Program-made: the position numbers and the translations under genes | Notes under the pieces: model-generated | Seen by the model: the letters and a program-made list of their open reading frames with translations, nothing else | The model's database searches: none | What the model was told of the DNA's origin: nothing | NCBI GenBank assembly: GCA_020050695.1 | Contig: JAGVKI010000003.1 | Span: 1-5,687 of the forward strand | Direction of reading: 5' to 3' | DNA: 5,687 bases | Source of the DNA: Alphaproteobacteria bacterium | GTDB lineage: Bacteria > Pseudomonadota > Alphaproteobacteria > Rickettsiales > SXRF01 | In this document: in pieces, positions 1-5,164 of the stretch | How positions within the stretch are numbered: the first letter of the stretch is position 1 | Layout of the letters: every line of letters begins with the position of its first letter

Positions 1-171
1 ATTGCGGGCCGTATAATGCATGCGTACAGCGTACTGAGGCACGAGCAGTATGATGGCCATAGATTGACTGCAAACCCGATCTGGCGGATTCGCGGCATGA
101 TCAGCACATTTACGATTATTGGTTTGCTGGCGGTGGTATTACTGGTTCAGGGGTTGCAGTTCGGGGTGTAA
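1..171 (+). CDS. MAPEG-family membrane protein, C-terminal fragment
   Basis: The frame is open from the first base of the window and stops at TAA 169-171, leaving the last 56 residues of a protein that begins outside the window. The fragment starts with AGRIMHAY, a pattern like the conserved end of the second or third helix in MAPEG proteins. A polar loop follows with the conserved R-x-x-G (RIRG, about residues 29-32). It ends in one strongly hydrophobic helix (about residues 35-52, rich in I, L, V), as expected for the last transmembrane segment. Eukaryotic family members are glutathione-dependent enzymes of eicosanoid metabolism and detoxification. Bacterial members such as YecN are inner-membrane proteins whose substrates are mostly unknown, so no reaction is assigned. 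It converges with the small minus-strand gene, with a 16-bp gap and no visible terminator hairpin. The family call rests on a short fragment. Confidence 0.72.
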   Translation: MAGRIMHAYSVLRHEQYDGHRLTANPIWRIRGMISTFTIIGLLAVVLLVQGLQFGV

Positions 172-187
172 AGTCGGCACATATCTA

Positions 188-343
188 TCACCCCGGTGAA
201 GCGTTGCCCGCTTTCTTGCATTTATCAGAGCAATATTTGACAGCTGACCAGTTCTTTTCCCATTTTTTTCGCCATACATAGGGTTTTCCGCAAGCCGTGC
301 ATATCTTAAAGGGCAGGTTTTGTTTCTTTATTCCCTTAGGCAT
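188..343 (-). CDS. DUF2256 family small zinc-ribbon-like protein
   Basis: A 51-residue protein on the minus strand, with ATG at 343-341 and TGA at 190-188. It is Lys-rich and opens MPKGIKKQNLPFKICTACGK. The signature is C15-x2-C18 and C38-x3-C42, separated by an aromatic/basic stretch (YVWRKKWEKNW) and followed by KYCSDKC. This matches my memory of the DUF2256 family, which is about 40-60 residues long and also carries the W-R-K-K-W core. The four cysteines probably bind one zinc ion. Biochemical function is unknown; some homologues sit next to photolyase/cryptochrome-like genes, so a link to DNA repair or nucleic acid binding is only a guess. The start is supported by a GAAAGG ribosome-binding sequence about 10 nt upstream and by an in-frame stop just before it. 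A perfect TATAAT lies about 30 bp upstream. It is divergent from the polymerase gene and convergent with the MAPEG gene. Confidence 0.85.
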   Translation of the reverse strand: MPKGIKKQNLPFKICTACGKPYVWRKKWEKNWSAVKYCSDKCKKAGNASPG

Positions 344-372
344 ATCGCTATTACCTTTCGTACATAAGATAC

Positions 373-401
373 ATTATACATAATTCTATCCCCCCCTCCA
401 A
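373..401 (-). promoter_or_regulatory. Predicted promoter of the DUF2256 gene
   Basis: On the minus strand there is a perfect -10 box TATAAT (plus-strand ATTATA, 373-378). A weak -35 TTGGAG (396-401, three of six matches) lies 17 bp upstream. Transcription would start near 366, giving a leader of about 23 nt that holds the GAAAGG ribosome-binding sequence. The -35 region sits one base from the -35 of the opposite promoter, so the two promoters are back to back. Predicted from consensus only. Confidence 0.55.
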
Positions 402-402
402 C

Positions 403-431
403 TGGACAGCGCGCTGGTATTTGCGTAAAAT
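403..431 (+). promoter_or_regulatory. Predicted promoter of the Y-family polymerase gene, leaderless
   Basis: The -35 box TGGACA (403-408) and -10 box TAAAAT (426-431) each match the sigma-70 consensus at five of six positions and are separated by an ideal 17 bp. The expected transcription start, about 7 nt past the -10, falls at 437-439, on the ATG at 438. No purine-rich ribosome-binding sequence precedes that ATG. Both facts point to a leaderless transcript. No LexA-type operator was recognised here by eye, so SOS control is not supported. Confidence 0.6.
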
Positions 432-437
432 AGCCAC

Positions 438-1724
438 ATGCACCCCCCTGATACAGATCCATCTATACCATCCGGCCTGCGCTGGCTATATGTGGACTTT
501 AACAGCTACTTTGCCAGCGTTGAGCAGCAGCTGAACCCTGCCTTGCGCGGCAAACCCGTGGCGGTCGTGCCCGTGGAAACCGATGCCACCTGCGCCATCG
601 CCGCCAGCTATGAAGCCAAGGCTTACGGCATTAAAACCGGCACTCCCATTTATGAGGCAAAGAAAATCTGCCCGGATATTATATGCGTGCTGGCGCGCCA
701 CGAACATTATGTCAATTTCCACCAGCGCATTTTAGAAGAAATCGATCATCATATTCCGGTAACCGCCGTCTGCTCCATTGACGAAGTGGCCTGCCGCCTG
801 ATGAGTAATGAAACCTCGCCGCAGCGCATTGCTGAAATTGCACAATCCATCAAAAAAGGGTTGGCCAAAAATATTGGCGAGTATGTGCGCTGTTCCATTG
901 GCGTTGCCCCTAACCGCTATCTGGCCAAAGTAGCCACCGACCTGCAAAAGCCCGATGGTTTTACCCTTATCCGCCCTGAAGATATTCCGCACAAACTCTT
1001 CACCCTCAAGCTGCGCGACCTGCCAGGTATCGGCCACAACATGGAAAAACGCCTGTGGCTCGCAGGTATCAACGATGTGCAGACCTTATGGAAATACAGC
1101 GCCCCGCACCTGCGTAAAGTATGGGGCAGCGTATGGGGCGAAAAAATGTGGTACCTGCTGCGCGGTGTGGAAGTGCCCGAAGAAGAAACCAAACGCAGCA
1201 GCATAGGCCATAGCCATGTCATGGCGCCGGAACTGCGCGCACCCGATAAGGCAAAATTCGTTGCACGCCGCCTGCTGCTCAAAGCCGCCAGCCGCCTGCG
1301 CCGCATGGGCTATCATGCCAGTACGCTCAGTTTGTCGGCACGCATTGAAAACGGGCCGCGCCTGGCAGGCAGCATGCAATGCTACCGCGCCCAGGACAGC
1401 ATGACTTTCCTGCATATGCTCGATGCATTATGGGAGGCGCTCCAGGCAGAAAGCAACGGTGCGCGCCTGAAAAAAATATCCATCACCTTGCTTGATCTAA
1501 GCCCGGCAGGCGATGTGCAGCCCGAACTGTTCGCTCCCCTGCCCGATCTTGAAATGCAGCGCCGCCAGCGCGCCGATAAGCTGTCTTCGGCCCTTGATAA
1601 GATCAACCACCGCTTTGGCCGCGATTCGGTGCTGGTAGGCATGCTGCCATCGCAGGGGCGCAGTTTCTCAGGCACCAAAATCGCCTTCACGCGTATCCCC
1701 GATGCGGAAGAGTTCCTAGAATAG
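438..1724 (+). CDS. Y-family (DinB-like) translesion DNA polymerase
   Basis: A 428-residue error-prone polymerase of the UmuC/DinB superfamily, which copies past damaged template bases. Palm/fingers: motif I is VDFNSYFASVE, with metal-binding D20 and a likely steric-gate F25. The third residue is N22, as in UmuC, where DinB has Asp. The second metal site is SIDEV with D115 and E116. The conserved SIGVAPN...LAK...KPDG block lies at 153-174. A helix-hairpin-helix (LPGIG, 195-199) marks the thumb, and the little-finger domain covers about 240-355. QPELF at 361-365 resembles the Q-x-x-L-F sliding-clamp motif and lies about 60 residues from the end rather than at the extreme C-terminus. It belongs to the alphaproteobacterial DinB-like group often misnamed 'type VI secretion ImpB'. 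The ATG at 438 lacks a ribosome-binding site but fits a leaderless start. No imuA or dnaE2 is next to it in this window. Classical DinB is shorter (about 350 residues). Confidence 0.92.
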   Translation: MHPPDTDPSIPSGLRWLYVDFNSYFASVEQQLNPALRGKPVAVVPVETDATCAIAASYEAKAYGIKTGTPIYEAKKICPDIICVLARHEHYVNFHQRILEEIDHHIPVTAVCSIDEVACRLMSNETSPQRIAEIAQSIKKGLAKNIGEYVRCSIGVAPNRYLAKVATDLQKPDGFTLIRPEDIPHKLFTLKLRDLPGIGHNMEKRLWLAGINDVQTLWKYSAPHLRKVWGSVWGEKMWYLLRGVEVPEEETKRSSIGHSHVMAPELRAPDKAKFVARRLLLKAASRLRRMGYHASTLSLSARIENGPRLAGSMQCYRAQDSMTFLHMLDALWEALQAESNGARLKKISITLLDLSPAGDVQPELFAPLPDLEMQRRQRADKLSSALDKINHRFGRDSVLVGMLPSQGRSFSGTKIAFTRIPDAEEFLE

Positions 1725-1745
1725 AATTTACACACCATTAATAAA

Positions 1746-1773
1746 TTGACTTCTCACAAGAAAAGCCTTTACT
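1746..1773 (+). promoter_or_regulatory. Predicted promoter of the CDP-glycerol operon
   Basis: A -35 box TTGACT (1746-1751, five of six matches) is followed after 16 bp by TTTACT (1768-1773, four of six). The start of transcription would be near 1780, with a leader of about 40 nt before the GTG at 1821. The gap 1725-1745 after the polymerase stop holds no hairpin terminator, so read-through from the polymerase gene is also possible. Confidence 0.45.
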
Positions 1774-1806
1774 GTCACCAGAAATGCCCCCACCCCGATA
1801 CTAAAA

Positions 1807-1811
1807 AAGGG
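1807..1811 (+). promoter_or_regulatory. Ribosome-binding site fixing the GTG start
   Basis: AAGGG preceded by four more A residues lies 9 nt before GTG 1821. The upstream in-frame TTG at 1746 has no purine-rich sequence before it and coincides with the predicted -35 box, so this site decides in favour of the shorter protein. Confidence 0.65.
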
Positions 1812-1820
1812 CAAGTCATC

Positions 1821-3002
1821 GTGCCAGAGCAGATCCATTATTTTTTCCGTAGATTGCAATATCTGGCTATTATTCTTAGCTATGCCGTACTCTCCTATAT
1901 TGTTCCGAAAAAAATAGGACTGGTAGTATTTTACCCTCGGCATCGAAGCGATGCATTTGAGGGCAACTTAAAAAGTTTGTTCCTGTATATGCACGCAGTG
2001 CAAACCCGCTACACCCCCTGCTGGCTTACCAGCAACCCCGAATTAGCAGGCAAGCTTTCCAAGCAGGGATATAATTGCCGCCTGTATAAATATAAACCGC
2101 TATGGATGCTGCTTCGTGCCGAGTATGTAGTTTTAGATACAGGATATGAAATCATATTTGCGTTTGGACGTTTTAAACTCATCCAGCTTTGGCATGGCAG
2201 CGGCTTCAAACAACTTGGAATGCTTAAAATCAAGTATAATAATAAGAACAGGCGCTGGCAGTCCAAGCAACATCTTGCCTATATTTGCATGAAGAGTGTA
2301 GCCTCAAAATTCCTGCTGGTTACTGCCGCTTCTGACGCCGATGCACATCGCAAGAAAGATAGTTGGAACAGTAAAAACATCGTGATTACCGGTGCAGCGC
2401 GAAATGATGTCTTCTTCAATCCCAAATTGCTGCCCGAAGGTTATAAGACCTCCCTTGGTATCGAAGCCAACCAGCGCATCATCTTATATGCTCCCACTTT
2501 TGTTAAAAAGAATCCCCTCGCCCCTTTCAGCAACCATGGAATACAGCAGCTAGATATGTGGCTGGCACAGACCAATAGCTGCCTTTTACTCAAGGCGCAT
2601 CCGCGCATGTATGACTTTCTGCCGCAATCCAGTTCCCCGCGTATCATCAATGTCACCCATGAAATCGAGGATATGCAGGAACTGCTCGCTATCGCGGATG
2701 TACTGATTACAGACTACAGCTCAGTCTCCACTGATTTTTCACTTCGGCAGAAACCCATTATTTTCTATCTGTTCCATAAAGAATACCTGCATGCCTCACA
2801 AAACTTCTACTACCCGCCCGATGAGTACCTGCCCGGCCCCACTGCCATGGATGAAACCCAACTGATGGCGTTACTATCTGACCTGTCATGGTTTGATGAT
2901 GCCCAGTACCAGAAAAAATTTAGGGCTTTTATGGACATGTTCCATTATTATCGCGATGCAAATTCATCACAACGCACGCTTGCCGCATTGGAAGATTTAT
3001 GA
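1821..3002 (+). CDS. CDP-glycerol glycerophosphotransferase (TagB/TagF-like)
   Basis: A 393-residue enzyme predicted to transfer glycerol phosphate from CDP-glycerol to an acceptor sugar, lipid or growing poly(glycerol phosphate) chain at the inner face of the cytoplasmic membrane. Family signatures are in order: LWHGSG with H125 (compare WHGT in TagF), APTF, KAHPRM with H260, and ITDYSS at 296-301. These are the histidine and CDP-glycerol-binding motifs of the Glyphos_transf family. Length is like single-domain TagB (about 380), not the larger TagF polymerase. The N-terminus has a basic/aromatic start and a hydrophobic stretch (about residues 12-25), suggesting membrane association. Start: GTG 1821 with a good ribosome-binding site. 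An in-frame TTG at 1746 would add 25 residues but lies in the promoter. The gene overlaps the next by ATGA, so translation is probably coupled. The next gene makes its substrate, which strongly supports the call. Acceptor and chain length cannot be told from sequence. Confidence 0.9.
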   Translation: MPEQIHYFFRRLQYLAIILSYAVLSYIVPKKIGLVVFYPRHRSDAFEGNLKSLFLYMHAVQTRYTPCWLTSNPELAGKLSKQGYNCRLYKYKPLWMLLRAEYVVLDTGYEIIFAFGRFKLIQLWHGSGFKQLGMLKIKYNNKNRRWQSKQHLAYICMKSVASKFLLVTAASDADAHRKKDSWNSKNIVITGAARNDVFFNPKLLPEGYKTSLGIEANQRIILYAPTFVKKNPLAPFSNHGIQQLDMWLAQTNSCLLLKAHPRMYDFLPQSSSPRIINVTHEIEDMQELLAIADVLITDYSSVSTDFSLRQKPIIFYLFHKEYLHASQNFYYPPDEYLPGPTAMDETQLMALLSDLSWFDDAQYQKKFRAFMDMFHYYRDANSSQRTLAALEDL

Positions 3003-3415
3003 GGTACAAGACTGGCTATACCACCGGTGTATTTGACCTGTTTCACATAGGCCACCTGAATCTCCTCAAAGCTGCTGCCGCACAATGTGAAAAACTGATC
3101 GTAGGGGTGTGCACAGACGAACTGGCGCTACAGCTTAAAAATAAAAAACCCATTATTTCTTTTGATGAACGTATTGAAATCGTGCGAAACATCGCCTGCG
3201 TGCATGAAGCCATCGCAGAGCAGACCGATGACAAGATCAGCGCGTGGAAAACCCTAAAGTTTGATGTGGTTTTTAAAGGGGACGACTGGAAGGGAACGCC
3301 TAAATGGAAGCATCTTGAAAAGGAATTCAACGCCCATCATGTAGACGTTGTGTTCCTTAGCTATACGCACAGCGTCTCAACCACTCTGATTCAGCGAATG
3401 ATCGCAGAAGGCTAG
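2999..3415 (+). CDS. tagD: Glycerol-3-phosphate cytidylyltransferase
   Basis: A 138-residue cytoplasmic nucleotidyltransferase that makes CDP-glycerol and pyrophosphate from CTP and sn-glycerol 3-phosphate. The family's full motif set is present: GVFDLFHIGH with H16-x-x-H19 (the HxGH catalytic site), the FKGDDW segment at 92-97, and S-T-T-L-I at 127-131, matching the I-S-T-T motif of TagD/TarD that contacts the nucleotide. Length matches TagD/TarD (about 130 residues). The ATG overlaps the TGA of the glycerophosphotransferase gene (ATGA) and a GGAAGA sequence lies just upstream, so the two proteins are likely made together. Other HxGH enzymes of similar size (for example FAD or ADP-heptose cytidylyl/adenylyltransferases) are less likely given the direct pairing with a CDP-glycerol-using enzyme. 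Confidence 0.93.
   Translation: MRYKTGYTTGVFDLFHIGHLNLLKAAAAQCEKLIVGVCTDELALQLKNKKPIISFDERIEIVRNIACVHEAIAEQTDDKISAWKTLKFDVVFKGDDWKGTPKWKHLEKEFNAHHVDVVFLSYTHSVSTTLIQRMIAEG
3406..3411 (+). promoter_or_regulatory. Ribosome-binding site inside the end of tagD
   Basis: AGAAGG ends 7 nt before ATG 3419 and overlaps the last codons of tagD. Together with the 3-nt gap between the genes it supports the chosen start and coupled translation. Confidence 0.6.
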
Positions 3416-3418
3416 CGT

Positions 3419-4177
3419 ATGTCTTTGATAAAAAAAATCAAAAAAAATATTCTCTGGCCTATGCTTGCTCTGACATACCCTGCGCGTAATGCCATTCCGG
3501 CATTTATCTATGATCTCGCTAAAATGGATGCACGCCTTTTCAAATCCGATCTTCCCAGCGCACTTAAATCCATTGTTATTAATGAAGATGAAGCCGTTTT
3601 CCACACGGAAATAGGAAAATGCCTCTCGTACTATTACAGCAATGGGGCCTTCTCCCACCTGATTCCACGGGAAATGGAAAGTATCAAACGTCATAGCAGG
3701 ATTTTATTTATCCTGAGGCATAAGAAATACGAAATCCGCCTGCAGCTATTTTTCCTCTCGCCCAATGACTGTCATCCGCCGCATCTGCATAATGGCATCG
3801 TATCGGCAGCGATGCTGCTGGAAGGCTGCGTAGACCTTGTGGAAGGCAATATAAAGCAGATGCACAGTGCGAATGTCGTGCTCAGTGACATCCGCCAGCG
3901 TCGCCTGCAGCAAAATGGAGAATTATTTTATACATCCATGCAGGAAAACGGATTGCATTTCTTTTATGCCGATACGTACAGCGTGCTGGTGAATATTAAC
4001 ATACGCGGCACGTCCAATGTCGCACCTGAAGCAGCTGATCGTACGTATGCAGACATTGCAGTTATGAAGGCCAACAGCGATTCCAGCTTCAGCGCACCGC
4101 TTATAGATAAAAAAACGGCCTATGCAAAATATAACCGGGAAACCGCGGAAAATTACCGGATCCCTATTCCTTGCTAG
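3419..4177 (+). CDS. Unrecognised protein with cupin / thiol-dioxygenase-like core
   Basis: A 252-residue protein I do not recognise as a named family. It opens with a basic, hydrophobic segment (MSLIKKIKKNILWPMLAL), perhaps membrane-associating rather than a cleaved signal. The middle looks like a cupin barrel: CHPPHLHNG with H119, H122 and H124, then a hydrophobic strand ending LLEG, then NGLH with H180, then strands SVLVNINIRG. H-x-H followed about 55 residues later by G-L-H recalls the three iron-binding histidines of cysteine dioxygenase (86, 88 and 140 in the rat enzyme), also in H-x-H and G-L-H contexts. The tyrosine that follows in that enzyme is not obvious here. The last 50 residues are polar and look poorly ordered. 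It is the third gene of the CDP-glycerol operon, 3 nt after tagD, so it may modify or control glycerol-phosphate addition; that is inference only. Its 3' end overlaps oxyR by 14 bp. Confidence 0.75.
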   Translation: MSLIKKIKKNILWPMLALTYPARNAIPAFIYDLAKMDARLFKSDLPSALKSIVINEDEAVFHTEIGKCLSYYYSNGAFSHLIPREMESIKRHSRILFILRHKKYEIRLQLFFLSPNDCHPPHLHNGIVSAAMLLEGCVDLVEGNIKQMHSANVVLSDIRQRRLQQNGELFYTSMQENGLHFFYADTYSVLVNINIRGTSNVAPEAADRTYADIAVMKANSDSSFSAPLIDKKTAYAKYNRETAENYRIPIPC

Positions 4178-5051
4178 TAATGGTGTGGGCAATCAACGTT
4201 GCCATTTTCTTAAACAACACACTACGTGCATTGGTCTTGCGCCAATAAAGACCTATTGTCCTTGTAAGCGTAGCATCATTGAAGGGAATATAGCGCACCA
4301 AAGGATCGTTTTGATTGACCGCCAGCTTGGGAATGAGTGTTACCGCGCTGCCAGCTGCCACCATCTGGCGTAATGTTTCCAGGCTGGTAGCCCTGAAATT
4401 CTGGGCTTCGCCAATGCCTATTTTATGACACACTTCCAGCGCCTGTTCACGCAGGCAGTGCCCCTCATCAAGCAGCAGCATCTCATTGATTTTCAAATTC
4501 TCCAGACGCACCGAACTTGCCCCCGCAAGCGGGTGACTGGCAGGCACGGCAAGCAGGAACGGCTCTTTGAATAATGTAATATGTTCCAGCGCATCACTGC
4601 CCGCAGGTACCGCAAGCAGGGCGCAATCAATTTTGCCTGCTTCAAGCTGCTGCAGGATGTCAGGGGTTTTTTCTTCTGACAAAAGCAGGTTCAGCTTGGG
4701 AAATGCGCGTTTGATTTCAGGAATGAGATGCGGCAACAGATAGGGCGCGAGCGTCGGAAACACCGCCATGCGTATTTCACCTGCCAGCGGATCACGGTGC
4801 ATCTGCGCGATATGGCGTATCTGGTCAGTTTCTTCTAAAATGCGCTTGGCGCGTTGTACCACCTGCCGACCTGCTGGCGTCAGCATCACCTGCTTATTGG
4901 TGCGTTCAAATAATTGCACCCCGAGCGTCTCTTCCAGTTTCTTAAGCTGCATGGACAGTGTGGGCTGGCTGACATTGCACAGTTCAGCGGCTTTGCCAAA
5001 GTGCAAATGCTCCGCTGCGGTTACAAGATACTGTAAATCACGTAAGTTCAT
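4164..5051 (-). CDS. oxyR: OxyR, LysR-type hydrogen-peroxide sensor and regulator
   Basis: A 295-residue cytoplasmic transcription factor. Residues 1-60 form the LysR winged helix-turn-helix (FGKAAELCNVSQPTLSMQL, then LGVQLFERT). A linker helix follows, and the effector domain runs from about 90 to 295. The redox switch is explicit: DEGHCLREQALEVC puts the cysteines at exactly 199 and 208, the E. coli OxyR numbering, so peroxide should form the activating C199-C208 disulfide. This separates it from general LysR regulators. It is divergent from an AhpC peroxiredoxin gene, a classic OxyR target, and the control region between them holds a perfect OxyR half-operator. The ATG at 5051 has no ribosome-binding sequence; a TATAAT box only 7 bp upstream predicts a leaderless mRNA. 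Its stop codon lies inside the end of the convergent cupin-like gene. Confidence 0.95.
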   Translation of the reverse strand: MNLRDLQYLVTAAEHLHFGKAAELCNVSQPTLSMQLKKLEETLGVQLFERTNKQVMLTPAGRQVVQRAKRILEETDQIRHIAQMHRDPLAGEIRMAVFPTLAPYLLPHLIPEIKRAFPKLNLLLSEEKTPDILQQLEAGKIDCALLAVPAGSDALEHITLFKEPFLLAVPASHPLAGASSVRLENLKINEMLLLDEGHCLREQALEVCHKIGIGEAQNFRATSLETLRQMVAAGSAVTLIPKLAVNQNDPLVRYIPFNDATLTRTIGLYWRKTNARSVLFKKMATLIAHTITSKE

Positions 5052-5054
5052 ATC

Positions 5055-5069
5055 ATAGATTATATCTAT
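5055..5069. promoter_or_regulatory. OxyR half-operator, perfect ATAG-N7-CTAT
   Basis: ATAGATTATATCTAT matches every fixed base of half of the OxyR consensus (ATAGnt-nnn-anCTAT). The ATAG expected 22 bp from the first one is present as ATAA (5077-5080), but the final CTAT is poor. The site begins 4 bp from the oxyR ATG and covers its -10 box, the arrangement expected for autorepression. Confidence 0.75.
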
Positions 5070-5086
5070 CGTTTAAATAAAAACAA
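5059..5086 (-). promoter_or_regulatory. Predicted oxyR promoter, leaderless
   Basis: The minus strand has a perfect -10 TATAAT (plus-strand ATTATA, 5059-5064) and a weak -35 TTGTTT (plus-strand AAACAA, 5081-5086), 16 bp apart. Transcription would start at about 5052, one base from the oxyR ATG. The -10 lies inside the OxyR half-operator, so bound OxyR would block its own promoter. Confidence 0.55.
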
Positions 5087-5100
5087 TAGATTATATTAAT
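5086..5100. promoter_or_regulatory. Second, partial OxyR half-operator
   Basis: ATAGATTATATTAAT repeats the left 11 bp of the first box exactly and keeps the A-T of the right CTAT arm (TAAT). It lies immediately upstream of and into the proposed -35 of the peroxiredoxin gene, where an activating OxyR tetramer would contact RNA polymerase. Confidence 0.6.
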
Positions 5101-5120
5101 GATGCCGACTGGCGTAAATT
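5091..5120 (+). promoter_or_regulatory. Candidate OxyR-dependent promoter of the peroxiredoxin gene
   Basis: A -10-like TAAATT (5115-5120, four of six matches) has a poor -35-like TTATAT (5091-5096) at 18 bp. A weak -35 beside an activator box is typical of OxyR-activated promoters. Transcription would start near 5127, leaving a leader of about 44 nt. This is a weak prediction based on position and two short boxes. Confidence 0.35.
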
Positions 5121-5158
5121 AGCTTCATCACCTGATACCAACCTCAAACCCATACCCT

Positions 5159-5164
5159 AGGAGA
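5159..5164 (+). promoter_or_regulatory. Ribosome-binding site of the peroxiredoxin gene
   Basis: AGGAGA lies 6 nt before ATG 5171. It is the strongest ribosome-binding sequence in the window, in keeping with an abundant antioxidant protein, and contrasts with the leaderless start predicted for the divergent oxyR. Confidence 0.8.

Larger units (their letters stand above)
5055..5096. repeat. 11-bp direct repeat ATAGATTATAT, 31 bp apart
   Basis: Two exact copies, 5055-5065 and 5086-5096, start 31 bp apart, close to three helical turns, so they face the same side of the DNA. Each copy opens one of the two predicted OxyR boxes. Confidence 0.85.

Noticed and set aside
172..187. Bidirectional terminator between the MAPEG and DUF2256 genes
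   Set aside because: The 16-bp gap contains no inverted repeat and no T-run; the T-run near 264-270 lies within the DUF2256 coding sequence.
344..437. LexA/SOS operator upstream of the polymerase gene
   Set aside because: Neither a CTG-N10-CAG type box nor a GTTC-N7-GTTC type box with convincing matches was found by eye.
486..1738. Several open frames of 60-130 codons opposite to or out of frame with the polymerase gene
   Set aside because: They lie wholly or almost wholly within a gene with clear family motifs, lack ribosome-binding sites and show no recognisable domains.
1746..1820. N-terminal extension of the glycerophosphotransferase from a TTG start
   Set aside because: No ribosome-binding sequence precedes it, the TTG belongs to a TTGACT promoter element, and GTG 1821 has AAGGG at good spacing.
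4232..4253. Possible hairpin GGTCTT...AAGACC acting as terminator for the plus-strand operon
   Set aside because: The 6-bp stem is inside the oxyR coding sequence, has no T-run after it, and can be explained by codon content.
4122..4373. An 83-codon plus-strand frame across the end of the operon into oxyR
   Set aside because: It is the complement of the OxyR coding sequence for most of its length, has no ribosome-binding site, and its protein resembles nothing known.
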